From: Euryarchaeota archaeon UBA39
Lineage (GTDB): Archaea; Thermoplasmatota; Poseidoniia; Poseidoniales; Thalassarchaeaceae
Direction of reading: 5' to 3'
Length of the DNA stretch: 20,443 bases
Assembly (NCBI GenBank): GCA_002503045.1
Contig: DAQW01000121.1
Span: forward strand, 1 to 20,443
The notes beneath the pieces are model-generated. The model was not told where the DNA came from and searched no databases. It saw only the letters and a program-made list of their open reading frames with translations. The number at the start of each line of letters is the position of its first letter. Position 1 is the stretch's first letter. Positions 1-7,492 of the stretch are shown piece by piece. The translations under genes were made by a program, and so were the position numbers.

Positions 1-1637
1 GTAGGTGCTGCAAAGTTGATGGGAACAGACATTGCACCATTGCCGAATCTGTTTTGCCAACCCAAGGGGCCGATAGTTGAATCTTCCAAAGTCCATTCTG
101 ATTGCCCATCATTGTTGATGTCTATACTTACTTCGTCGCCAATTCTACCGTGGATTAAATCGGTTTGAAATGATGATAAATCATAATTTGAACCAGTAAA
201 TTTGAACTGAACAGATTCTGCCAATGAAGATAGTATTGTGTTCCCAGAGTTTGAAAATGAATTCCATGGTCCACCATCTAGGCTAATTTCGGTAGTAGAT
301 GTTCCAGAAATAACAAAATTAGTGGAAATTTGAGAAATTGGTCTAGCGGATGTATACAAAGGAGTGGTAATTGTTCCCCCAGTAATAGAATCGCCATCCC
401 AATTTGCACCAGTTAGATTCCACCCCATATCAGTAGGTGAACTATCAAATGTCGTTGCAATTCGCCCATTAAGGTGAATACCCTGAACTAAAGGTGTTTG
501 AGCACCATTTGGAGTAGCGAAATACAACTTAACTCTTAGTTCAGGAAATAGTTCAGAATCAATAGGTCCGAGATCTAGATGATGGTCTTCTCGGTTAATG
601 AATCCTGGAATTGGTGTGTTTGATCTCCCATCTAGAATTGTAGTCAATAGTATTGCATTGTTTGGAATCTCTGCATCTATGCTCATCATTCCATATGCTC
701 CTGGAGTCATTGCATTACTGCCGGTAATTGATGGTCCAAAAGAGGGACTAGTCCAGTTTGCAAAATCAGCTCCTCCTCCTCCACCTGCGGGCTCAATAGA
801 AACATCATCAATGTTCCAACCAGTGTAAGTAACTGAACCATCTGTTGTTCCTAGGCCAAATCTTACTTGGAATGCTGGATTATTTTGAACATGAGTTCCT
901 ATGTTGTATGTGACTTGTTGATAGGATCCATCGTTCACTCCACCATTATTAGAATAAATTTGTACCCAACTTCCTTGGGCATTTTTGACTTGAATATATG
1001 CGTGGTCGTAGTAATGATATTCCACTCCCAATCGCTTCCAGAATTTCAAGTTCCAAGTTCCTGAGCAACCTGAGCAATCTATTACTGGGCTTGTGGCCCA
1101 ATAGGTACTAGACATACCATTTGGATAATTGCCGTTGTATGTGTAAATGGCCTTAGTGCCACCATGCACTCCTGCATTTTGTCCCAATACGGAATCGTAT
1201 CCCCATGACCATCCTCCTCCTGATTGTAGAGTCCAACCTTGAGGGGAATTACTGGGACCAGTTTCAAAATCCCATTCCCATTTTTTGGGCAACATCTGAA
1301 GATTTGATTGATTTACATTTATTCTATCCAATGTTGCGCCCGTTGCATTCCAATCTGTGGAACCGGTCCATGAAATAATTTCGTTACTATGCAGTACAGA
1401 TGGTTCAATAGTTAAATTCAATCCAGTGACTGCTTCGTTTTCTGGAACTTCAAGAGTTAATGCGGTTGATGTTGCATTTGGAAATGCTGAAACCGAAATT
1501 TTAGTGGGCGTTCCTATTGAAGTAAAATTTGGTTCTTGGTGGATGTTTACGGTAGATGGAGGTGAAGCATATGAAGCCACAGAAAATGCATAGATCAATA
1601 TTAGCAGCCAAACTACCCTTGCCCTCGGCTGCGTCAT
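1..1637 (-). CDS. Secreted multidomain surface protein with MAM-like jelly-roll domain (partial, C-terminus outside window)
   Basis: The frame is open from an ATG at 1637 to the window edge, giving 545 residues of an unfinished protein. An in-frame TAG lies 9 bases before the ATG, so this start is well bounded. Residues 1-24 form a signal peptide: MTQPRAR, then a hydrophobic stretch ending in an A-x-A-type site (SYA/S). Residues about 119-284 look like a MAM/concanavalin-like jelly-roll of the kind found in secreted peptidases and adhesins. They start with WEWDFETG and end with the typical GWNIDDVSIE, and the segment also has two close cysteines (188 and 191). A five-glycine linker follows, then further beta-rich sequence with a calcium-loop-like DINNDG near the window edge. 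N-X-S/T sequons are frequent. The product is probably an exported, glycosylated cell-surface protein or hydrolase accessory. No catalytic domain is visible in this part, so the function is unassigned. It is divergent from the isomerase gene. Confidence 0.8.
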   Translation of the reverse strand, partial: MTQPRARVVWLLILIYAFSVASYASPPSTVNIHQEPNFTSIGTPTKISVSAFPNATSTALTLEVPENEAVTGLNLTIEPSVLHSNEIISWTGSTDWNATGATLDRINVNQSNLQMLPKKWEWDFETGPSNSPQGWTLQSGGGWSWGYDSVLGQNAGVHGGTKAIYTYNGNYPNGMSSTYWATSPVIDCSGCSGTWNLKFWKRLGVEYHYYDHAYIQVKNAQGSWVQIYSNNGGVNDGSYQQVTYNIGTHVQNNPAFQVRFGLGTTDGSVTYTGWNIDDVSIEPAGGGGGADFANWTSPSFGPSITGSNAMTPGAYGMMSIDAEIPNNAILLTTILDGRSNTPIPGFINREDHHLDLGPIDSELFPELRVKLYFATPNGAQTPLVQGIHLNGRIATTFDSSPTDMGWNLTGANWDGDSITGGTITTPLYTSARPISQISTNFVISGTSTTEISLDGGPWNSFSNSGNTILSSLAESVQFKFTGSNYDLSSFQTDLIHGRIGDEVSIDINNDGQSEWTLEDSTIGPLGWQNRFGNGAMSVPINFAAP

Positions 1638-1657
1638 GCTTGTCTAAAGTAAAGGGC

Positions 1658-1666
1658 GATATGTAA
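1658..1666 (-). promoter_or_regulatory. Candidate TATA box for the surface-protein gene
   Basis: On the minus strand this reads TTACATATC, centred about 25 bases before the ATG at 1637. That is the spacing expected for an archaeal TATA element driving a leaderless or near-leaderless transcript. No Shine-Dalgarno-like sequence precedes the ATG. This is a single-site pattern call in AT-rich DNA, so it is weak. The rest of the 96-base divergent gap (1638-1733) shows no other clear element. Confidence 0.3.
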
Positions 1667-1733
1667 TTCCTTTGCCGTAAAATGATCAAAATTCATCCCA
1701 AATGCACATGGACCTAAGGGTGTTCGCATTAAC

Positions 1734-2438
1734 ATGGATATTGATGATGCGAAACGTCTAGCAGGCATTGAGGCAGCGAAATTCATCAAGAATGGAATGA
1801 ACGTTGGATTAGGAACTGGTTCAACAGTCAAACATACTGTTATTGAATTAGGTAGGAGAGTAAAAGAAGACGGTTTAGAGATTGTTGGCGTTCCAACTAG
1901 TTTAGCCACTGAGAAATTGGCACAAGAAGTTGGTATTCCACTGATTGAACTTTCTGATGTTGAACGATTAGACATTGTAATTGATGGAGCAGACGAATAT
2001 GATCCGAATTTCCAACTAATTAAGGGAGGTGGTGCAGCATTATTGAGGGAAAAAATTGTTGCTCAGCAAAGTTTAGCCATGGTTGTAGTAGCAGATGATC
2101 GCAAACAAGTAGAAACTTTAGGTGCTTTTCCATTACCAATAGAAGTTACAAATTTCGCATATTTATCTACAGTAAGGGCATTGAGTAACCTTCTGAAATG
2201 TTCTGTTAAAATTCGAATGGAAGGCAATAAACCATTGATTACCGATAATGGTAATTTAATTGCTGATGCGGAGACAGGTCCGATAATATCTAATCCGATT
2301 GAATTGGAAAATGAAATTTTACATGTTGCTGGAGTAGTTCAGGTTGGATTATTCAATAATATGTGTGATGCAGTTGTTTTAGCTGGTTCAAATGGTGTAT
2401 CTACACATTTCAGAACCAATGGTCGACTTTCTTCTTGA
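1734..2438 (+). CDS. rpiA: Ribose-5-phosphate isomerase A
   Basis: The 234-residue protein interconverts ribose 5-phosphate and ribulose 5-phosphate in the cytoplasm, feeding nucleotide synthesis and the non-oxidative pentose phosphate route. The family signatures are complete. There is the phosphate-binding GLGTGST loop (25-31), the DGADE segment (84-88) and KGGGAALLREK (97-107). D84, D87, K97 and E106 match the active-site Asp, Asp, Lys and Glu of E. coli RpiA (81, 84, 94, 103) with a constant shift of three. Length is close to the usual 220-235. The ATG at 1734 starts MDIDDAKRLAG, where family members begin, and no longer in-frame start is needed. tRNA-Lys follows 37 bases after the stop. 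Confidence 0.96.
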   Translation: MDIDDAKRLAGIEAAKFIKNGMNVGLGTGSTVKHTVIELGRRVKEDGLEIVGVPTSLATEKLAQEVGIPLIELSDVERLDIVIDGADEYDPNFQLIKGGGAALLREKIVAQQSLAMVVVADDRKQVETLGAFPLPIEVTNFAYLSTVRALSNLLKCSVKIRMEGNKPLITDNGNLIADAETGPIISNPIELENEILHVAGVVQVGLFNNMCDAVVLAGSNGVSTHFRTNGRLSS

Positions 2439-2475
2439 CCGGTCCGATTAAAGAGGGTGGTTCTTTCGCAAGGCT

Positions 2476-2549
2476 GGGTCTGTAGCTTAGTCAGGTAGAG
2501 CACCCGGCTCTTAACCGGGCGGTCGCGGGTTCGAACCCCGTCAGACCCG
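2476..2549 (+). tRNA. tRNA-Lys (anticodon CUU)
   Basis: This is a 74-base cloverleaf. The acceptor stem GGGTCTG/CAGACCC is fully paired, with discriminator G at 2549. The anticodon stem CCCGG/CCGGG holds the loop CTCTTAA, giving anticodon CTT, which reads AAG (Lys). The T-arm has GCGGG, loop TTCGAAC and CCCGT, with one G-T pair at its base. No CCA is encoded and no intron is present. It lies between rpiA and the asparaginyl-tRNA synthetase gene, all on one strand. Confidence 0.95.
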
Positions 2550-2550
2550 C

Positions 2551-2569
2551 TTCATAGGTATTCATAGGT
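2551..2569 (+). repeat. Short tandem direct repeat (TTCATAGGT x2)
   Basis: TTCATAGGT occurs at 2551-2559 and again at 2561-2569, a 10-base period, directly after the tRNA-Lys 3' end and 31 bases before the preferred asnS ATG. The helical-turn spacing could suit a protein-binding site or a tRNA-trailer/leader element. It could equally be chance; it is reported because it fills the tRNA-asnS gap. Confidence 0.45.
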
Positions 2570-2599
2570 TTGAACCCCTTCGTACGGTTCGGTGAAGAG

Positions 2600-3943
2600 A
2601 TGAAGACAGGTTGGATTGGAGATGTTCTCTCAGGAGATCTAGATCATCAATCGGTTGAATTGAAAGGGTGGGTACATCGTTCTCGAGGTTCGAATAAGAT
2701 GCGTTTCGTAGTACTTCGGGACTCAACCGGGACCATACAATGTGTTGTTAAGAGAGATGTTGTTGGTGATGAGATGTTTGAGGATGTTAAGTCTGCTCTA
2801 ATTGAATCTAGTTTAATTTTTAGAGGCAATGTTCTCCCTACTGACCGTGAACATGGCCATGAGATACAAGTTGAGAGTGTAGAGATTGTAGGTCCAGTAA
2901 ATCCCGAGACTCCTTACCCGATTACTCAATCTGTAATGGACGTAGATAATTTGAGTGAAAATGCATTTTTATTGGATAATCGCCATCTTTACTTACGTAC
3001 AGAACGTATGACACAGATGCTAAAAATTCGATCATCTGTTTTCGGAGCTATTCATCAGTATTTTCGAAACCATGATTTCATCGAATATCAAGCTCCAAAC
3101 TTTGTTGCAGGAGCCGTCGAAGGAGGCAGTACTTTGTTTGAAGTACCATATTTTCCAACCGAGGAAAATCCTGATCGGAAAGCGTATTTGACTCAATCTT
3201 GGCAATTATATGCAGAAGCAGCAATGCCTGCATTAGAGAGATTATACACCATTGCTCCATCATTTAGAGCTGAAAAGAGTCGTACCACACGACATTTATC
3301 TGAATTCTGGCATGCTGAAATGGAAATCGCATGGGCTGGAAATAATGATGTAATGGAGCATGGCGAGGCTGTTGTTCGAAAGATTGCCCAAACCGTTCTT
3401 GATGAACGTGAGAAAGAATTGAGCTCACTTGGACGTGATCTAGAATTAATCACTAGGTATGCAGACAATCCTTATCCGAGAATTCGTTACGATGAGGCGG
3501 TAGAAACATTACAGAAAATGGGTGTTGAAATTGAGTGGGGGCAAGATCTTGATTATTCAAAAGAGAAGATTCTTACACAGGATTTTGAAGTACCTCACTT
3601 CCTTACTCATTACCCGAAGGTTGCTAAACCATTTTACCATCGAGTCGATCCTGATGATGAAAAATACGTACTTTGTCATGATTTACTTGCTCCTGAAGGA
3701 TATGGGGAAATTATTGGTGGCGGAGAAAGAACTTGGTCTGAAGACGAGATTTTGAAACGGATAGATGAGGAGGGTACACCTAGGGAACCATATCAATTCT
3801 ACATTGATGTAAGGACATATGGAGGGGTTCCTCATGGTGGATTTGGATTGGGTGTCGACAGAGTATGTGCATGGTTAGCTGGAGCGGATCATATCAGAGA
3901 AGTAATTCCATTTCCTAGAGATTCTAGGAGAGTATATCCCTGA
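2600..3943 (+). CDS. asnS: Asparaginyl-tRNA synthetase, archaeal class IIb
   Basis: The enzyme charges tRNA-Asn with asparagine using ATP. From the ATG at 2600 it has 447 residues. An OB-fold anticodon-binding domain covers about 10-105 and a class II catalytic core the rest. Motif 2 is FRAEKSRTTRHLSEFWHAE from about residue 222. Motif 3 ends in GGFGLGVDR (GLGVDR at 416-421), and the C-terminus is the family-typical FPRDSRRVYP. The VAGAVEGGSTLF segment and the overall pattern fit Pyrococcus-type AsnRS rather than archaeal AspRS. A TTG at 2570 would add ten residues (NPFVRFGEE region) unlike the family N-terminus, so the ATG is preferred. Its TGA is immediately followed by the stop codon of the convergent gene, leaving no room for an intergenic terminator. 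Confidence 0.93.
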   Translation: MKTGWIGDVLSGDLDHQSVELKGWVHRSRGSNKMRFVVLRDSTGTIQCVVKRDVVGDEMFEDVKSALIESSLIFRGNVLPTDREHGHEIQVESVEIVGPVNPETPYPITQSVMDVDNLSENAFLLDNRHLYLRTERMTQMLKIRSSVFGAIHQYFRNHDFIEYQAPNFVAGAVEGGSTLFEVPYFPTEENPDRKAYLTQSWQLYAEAAMPALERLYTIAPSFRAEKSRTTRHLSEFWHAEMEIAWAGNNDVMEHGEAVVRKIAQTVLDEREKELSSLGRDLELITRYADNPYPRIRYDEAVETLQKMGVEIEWGQDLDYSKEKILTQDFEVPHFLTHYPKVAKPFYHRVDPDDEKYVLCHDLLAPEGYGEIIGGGERTWSEDEILKRIDEEGTPREPYQFYIDVRTYGGVPHGGFGLGVDRVCAWLAGADHIREVIPFPRDSRRVYP

Positions 3944-4780
3944 CTATTGTTCAATGGTTGCTGAAAATTCTGCTTGAATTCTTTCCACCTGTTTGGACAG
4001 AACGAATAGAATCATACTAGCTGTAATTGCAAAAACTCCTACCAATGTTGCTGCAAACGCAGCTAATGCTACCCCCACACCCACAGTATCATGTGGGCCC
4101 CCTATGTTTACCAATTGGTCTGCCATTTGGAATCCTACCCAGAACAAAATCACTCCTGGGATTCCAAAAAGAATTAGAGGATGTTTTGACTCAAGCATCC
4201 AATAAAGCAATCTTGAGAATCCAGAGATTGTAGTTAATGATTGTTGATTTGTTTGTTTTGCATTTGACTTTACTTCAATAACTAGAACTCTCAAATGTTC
4301 TGGCAAATCACCAGGTGTATCATTTCTATCTTGTTTAGAAATTTCTTCCAATCCAGATTTTGTACAAATTGCATGTTGGATTGTTACTTCTGAATAAGCA
4401 TGTGCATCTGCTTCTAAAATCGTCTCTTCACTTGAATGTCGTCGATCAGTAGGATCCATTTTCAACGCCAAGAGAATATCTGGTGCAGTTCTAGCAGATG
4501 TGAATAATAATGGAAGATTAGAGAGTCTCCAATCATTATCAAGAGAAATAACAATAATTTGTTCACTATGAATCAAGTTTTTCAAAGAATTAGCAATTTC
4601 AGGGGCTGTGGACCAATTTGAATGAAGAAAAACATTAGCTCCACATTCCATTGCAATCTCCTTTTCAGTTTCATCATCTTGTAATTGTATGACATGCACA
4701 TGTTCTGTAAATTCGAGTGCCCGAATAACTGCCGAACCAATTCTCAACGATTGATTTCTTGTTACAAAACAGATGTCCAC
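3944..4780 (-). CDS. Diverged DPM1/AglJ-like GT2 glycosyltransferase with C-terminal two-helix membrane module
   Basis: The 278-residue protein starts at GTG 4780; an in-frame TAA lies 12 bases before it. By eye it is a compressed polyprenyl-phosphate glycosyltransferase. QDDETEKEIAMECGANV (34-50) resembles the VDDGSTDxTaeiAxxxGA segment of GT2 enzymes. VISLDNDWRLSNLP (77-90) resembles the DxD segment, with D81 and D83 kept. Residues 199-219 (KHPLILFGIPGVILFWVGF) match the helix 1 signature of the archaeal DPM/AglJ membrane tail, and a second helix runs about 236-262. The usual N-terminal IPAYNEE motif is replaced by VTRNQSLR, so sugar-nucleotide binding may be altered or lost. It is divergent from another GT2 gene and abuts asnS stop to stop. 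The family call is inference from motifs; a plain two-helix membrane protein with a Rossmann-like head is the alternative. Confidence 0.6.
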   Translation of the reverse strand: MDICFVTRNQSLRIGSAVIRALEFTEHVHVIQLQDDETEKEIAMECGANVFLHSNWSTAPEIANSLKNLIHSEQIIVISLDNDWRLSNLPLLFTSARTAPDILLALKMDPTDRRHSSEETILEADAHAYSEVTIQHAICTKSGLEEISKQDRNDTPGDLPEHLRVLVIEVKSNAKQTNQQSLTTISGFSRLLYWMLESKHPLILFGIPGVILFWVGFQMADQLVNIGGPHDTVGVGVALAAFAATLVGVFAITASMILFVLSKQVERIQAEFSATIEQ

Positions 4781-4817
4781 GAGGGTCGGTTAAATCGAAC
4801 ATGCATCAAACCATCGC

Positions 4818-4840
4818 TTACAATTCGTGAAATATTGTAA
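4818..4840 (+). promoter_or_regulatory. Inverted repeat in the divergent glycosyltransferase promoter region (operator candidate)
   Basis: TTACAAT (4818-4824) and its exact complement ATTGTAA (4834-4840) flank a 9-base spacer, so the half-sites are 16 bases apart centre to centre, about 1.5 helical turns. The dyad lies near the middle of the 109-base gap between the GTG at 4780 and the ATG at 4890. It overlaps an AT-rich TATA-like stretch (AAATATTGTAAAT, 4830-4842). A dimeric regulator could control one or both genes from it. In AT-rich DNA a 7-base dyad may also arise by chance. Confidence 0.4.
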
Positions 4841-4889
4841 ATTCTGCAAAGATGGGTAAGAGCCATCATCCAGTGGTCAATCCCGAAAC

Positions 4890-5822
4890 ATGCATGTTGC
4901 TGTGGTCATGCCTGCTCGAAATGAGGAAGCATTGATCTCATCGTCAATTAATTCTGTTCCCGATATTGTTGAATGTTTAATTGTAATTAATGATGGTTCA
5001 ACAGATTCCACTGAAAAAGTCGCATCTATTTCACTCGATAATTTATCTTCTTCACGCGCAATAGTCACAAAATTGGTGAATGGAAATGGAAGTGGAGTAG
5101 GTTCGGCTATACTACTTGGAATTTCAGAATTAACTAAACTAGTTGAAAATCCAGAAGAATGGGCAGTAGTAGTCATGGCAGGAGATGGTCAAATGGATCC
5201 AAATGATTTGCCCAATTTGGTCACATCTTTAGGAACCTTTGATCACGTTAAGGGAAATCGCTTCCAGCATTCTTCAGGTATAGAAAATATGCCAATTATT
5301 CGAAGAATTGCTAGTAAAACAATCGGATTACTTACATCATTAGCGACTGGTTGGAACTGGGGGGATCCTCAATGTGGATACACAGCAACTCGTCTTTCTC
5401 TTTTATTGCGACATCCTCGCTTGAATAATTGGAAAGGTTATGGTTATCCCAATTGGTGGGCCTTATCTTTCTCAGAATCATCTGAATCAGTTACAGAAGT
5501 TCCAGTACGTTCCGTATATGGATCTGAAAAATCAGGAATACGAATTCTTAGTTTCCTTCCTAAAGTATCTCTAATGTTGTTTTTTGGTACTTGGAGAAGA
5601 GGATGGTCATGGTATGTTCGAGGAAAAGGAAAGCGTCGTGCACCCTTATTTATTCGAATCTTAATTACTGTATTTTGGTTTATATCATGGTTTTCCGTGA
5701 TTGCGTCTGTGGTCGATTATCGATTAATTGTTGTAGCATTACCTCTGTTAATGCTTGTTCGACTTTTTGATGTTCAAGAACAGAAAGAAAGGACTAGATT
5801 GTCAACAGAGTTTGAAATGTAA
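4890..5822 (+). CDS. GT2 family glycosyltransferase, polyprenyl-phosphate (DPM1/GtrB-like) type
   Basis: The 310-residue enzyme is likely to move a sugar from a nucleotide sugar to a lipid carrier at the inner face of the membrane. The GT-A core shows VVMPARNEE (5-13), VINDGSTDST (32-41) and the metal-binding GDGQMD (98-103, with D99 and D103). It also has the acceptor-region DPQCGYTATR (159-168). Two membrane helices follow at about 254-276 and 277-294, with a basic WYVRGKGKRR just before them. It differs from the neighbour at 3944-4780 in keeping every nucleotide-binding motif and in lacking the HPLxxFGIPG tail. The ATG at 4890 begins MHVAVVMPARNEE, the usual GT2 start. It heads a run of plus-strand genes. 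The sugar and acceptor cannot be told from sequence; N-glycan or lipid glycosylation is plausible. Confidence 0.88.
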   Translation: MHVAVVMPARNEEALISSSINSVPDIVECLIVINDGSTDSTEKVASISLDNLSSSRAIVTKLVNGNGSGVGSAILLGISELTKLVENPEEWAVVVMAGDGQMDPNDLPNLVTSLGTFDHVKGNRFQHSSGIENMPIIRRIASKTIGLLTSLATGWNWGDPQCGYTATRLSLLLRHPRLNNWKGYGYPNWWALSFSESSESVTEVPVRSVYGSEKSGIRILSFLPKVSLMLFFGTWRRGWSWYVRGKGKRRAPLFIRILITVFWFISWFSVIASVVDYRLIVVALPLLMLVRLFDVQEQKERTRLSTEFEM

Positions 5823-5840
5823 TGTTACTTTCCAACTAAC

Positions 5841-6269
5841 ATGGAAGACGAATCCGATACTGGTCGGCGTAGTCTTTTTGCCATAATTGGTTTACCTGCA
5901 TTACTTGCATCTATGTGTTGCTTACCTAGTGTAGTGATGGTATTACTGGGTCTTTCTACAGTAACTGCAGCTGCTTCACTATCTGATCAACTATATTGGG
6001 GATTAGATGGCTGGTCTTGGTTCAGGCCAACGTTACTGGGCATTTCAACGATTTTACTGATTTCTGGATTGGTAGTTTATTTCAGGAATAGAGGTATTTG
6101 TAGTCTTGATGATGCAGTTCGTAATCGTAGAAAGGTAATCAATACTGTTTTACTAGTTTCAATTTCCTCTTATCTACTCTATTTGTTATTCAATTACGTA
6201 ATTTTAACAGAGATTGGGATATTGCTTGGTTTACCTTGGGAATCATCTAGATTCTGGACCAAGTGGTAA
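5841..6269 (+). CDS. MerT-like small membrane protein
   Basis: The 142-residue protein has about four predicted helices: roughly 12-46, 61-81, 98-120 and a weaker one near 120-131. It recalls the mercuric transport protein MerT. A vicinal Cys pair followed by LP (C26-C27-L-P) sits in helix 1. WFRPTLLG (60-67) corresponds to the YRPxFxG-like start of helix 2, and a further Cys (C87) lies in the cytoplasmic loop after helix 2. In MerT these cysteine sites relay Hg(II) inward. Here there is one loop Cys rather than a pair, and no merP, merA or merR is seen nearby. The real substrate may therefore be another soft metal or a thiol, or the protein may do something else. It lies 18 bases after the GT2 gene and before the CoA-transferase gene. 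The family call is moderate; the function is not settled. Confidence 0.6.
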   Translation: MEDESDTGRRSLFAIIGLPALLASMCCLPSVVMVLLGLSTVTAAASLSDQLYWGLDGWSWFRPTLLGISTILLISGLVVYFRNRGICSLDDAVRNRRKVINTVLLVSISSYLLYLLFNYVILTEIGILLGLPWESSRFWTKW

Positions 6270-6280
6270 ATTAACCAGTA

Positions 6281-6301
6281 AAAACATGAACTGTATGTTT
6301 T
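6281..6301 (+). terminator. AT-rich hairpin followed by a T-rich stretch
   Basis: AAAACAT (6281-6287) pairs perfectly with ATGTTTT (6295-6301) around a 7-base loop, and the sequence after it is T-rich (TTTTAATTTGTATT) up to the next ATG at 6312. It sits in the 42-base gap between the MerT-like gene and the CoA-transferase gene. It could end the upstream transcript or act as a dyad for control of the downstream gene. The stem has only one G-C pair, so stability would be low. The T-rich tract alone could serve as an archaeal terminator. Confidence 0.35.
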
Positions 6302-6311
6302 AATTTGTATT

Positions 6312-7454
6312 ATGGTCGGAGCCCTTCAAGACCTTCGCGTTCTTGATTTGAGCAGAATTTTAGCAGGTCCTTTTGCTACACAGAATTTGGCTGATTTGGG
6401 TGCTGACGTAGTCAAGGTTGAGGCTCCATGGGGAGATGATACTCGTAAATGGGGCCCACCTTTTGCTGATAATGATGGAGAGCAAACAGCAGCATATTTT
6501 CAATCATGTAATCGAGGAAAGAGGTCTATTTCAATTGACGTTAAATCAGAAGAAGGAATTACATTACTTAGAGAACTAATTCTTAATTCTGATATACTTG
6601 TTGAGAATATGAAAGTAGGTACTCTATCTCGAATAGGACTGAATCCAAGTGAATTGATTAAACAAAATCCTAGATTGATAATTTGTCAAATAACTGGTTT
6701 TGGACAATATGGATCACGTGCAAATGAACCTGGTTATGATGTTGCATTACAGGGTATGTCGGGGATTATGTCAGTCACAGGTGAGTCTGGAGGTCCTCCA
6801 GTTAAGGTAGGAGTTGCATGGATTGATGTATTAACTGGTTTTGCTGCTACATCCGCAATTCTTGCTGCACTACATCATAGAGAACGAACTGGCGAGGGAC
6901 AAATAATTGATTTGAGTTTGTTTGATGTTGCATTAATGTCAATGGTTAATCAGGCTCAGAATTGGATTTCTAGTGGTGAATCACCTAGTCGAATGGGTCA
7001 TGCCCATCCTAATATTGTTCCATATCAAGGGTTTCAGGCTAGGGACGGATGGTTTATTCTTGCTACAGGTAATGATAACCAATATTTCGCAGTATGCAAA
7101 TTAATTGGTAGAGATGACCTATGTTTGCCACCTTATGATACAAATGCAGGGCGTTTGTCAAATCGAGAATATTTAGTCAGCGAACTCCAAACTATATTTT
7201 TAGAAGATTCAATTGAAAGTTGGTTAACTAATCTTGGTAATATTGGCGTACCTTGTAGTCCTATAATGGACATCGGTCAGGCATTTACTGATAAACAAAG
7301 TAAAGATAGAGATGCTATTTGGACATTAGATGATGGTTCTTCATCTGTAGCCAGTGCTTTCAGATTTTTTTCATCTACGCCTGCCGTACCTGGCCGTTCA
7401 CCACCAAAATTGGATGAACATCGTTCAGAAATAATCAGAGATTGGTTGGGATAA
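6312..7454 (+). CDS. CaiB/BaiF family (class III) CoA-transferase
   Basis: The 380-residue enzyme transfers CoA between acyl groups or acids. The N-terminus LRVLDLSRILAGPFATQNLADLGADVVKVEAP (8-39) is diagnostic of the family. So are the NRGKRSISIDVKSEEG segment (67-82), DILVENMKVGTLSRIGL (94-110) and ITGFGQYG (127-134). PGYDVALQGMSG (140-151) follows, in which D143 aligns with the conserved nucleophilic Asp. The second part contains TGEGQIIDLSLFDVALM and the C-terminal APxLGxH-like segment in modified form (SPPKLDEHRSE). Length is typical of single-domain members (about 380-400). ATG 6312 gives a normal start. The substrate cannot be told; close relatives act on oxalate, carnitine, succinate or branched acyl groups. 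Acyl-CoA dehydrogenase and hydroxyacyl-CoA dehydrogenase genes in the window favour a catabolic acyl-CoA role. Confidence 0.93.
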   Translation: MVGALQDLRVLDLSRILAGPFATQNLADLGADVVKVEAPWGDDTRKWGPPFADNDGEQTAAYFQSCNRGKRSISIDVKSEEGITLLRELILNSDILVENMKVGTLSRIGLNPSELIKQNPRLIICQITGFGQYGSRANEPGYDVALQGMSGIMSVTGESGGPPVKVGVAWIDVLTGFAATSAILAALHHRERTGEGQIIDLSLFDVALMSMVNQAQNWISSGESPSRMGHAHPNIVPYQGFQARDGWFILATGNDNQYFAVCKLIGRDDLCLPPYDTNAGRLSNREYLVSELQTIFLEDSIESWLTNLGNIGVPCSPIMDIGQAFTDKQSKDRDAIWTLDDGSSSVASAFRFFSSTPAVPGRSPPKLDEHRSEIIRDWLG

Positions 7455-7492
7455 TACGTCAAATTTTGTACTCGCGGCCCCCCACACGTTCC

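Noticed and set aside
598..1064. Plus-strand open frames of 76 and 65 codons
   Set aside because: They lie wholly inside the long minus-strand surface-protein gene, have low-complexity or implausible composition and no domain; they are antisense shadows.
2570..2599. TTG-initiated ten-residue extension of asparaginyl-tRNA synthetase
   Set aside because: The extension overlaps the short repeat next to the tRNA and does not resemble family N-termini; the ATG at 2600 gives the usual start.
3522..3755. Plus-strand 77-codon frame inside asnS
   Set aside because: It is a shifted frame of the well-conserved synthetase with no own start context or family.
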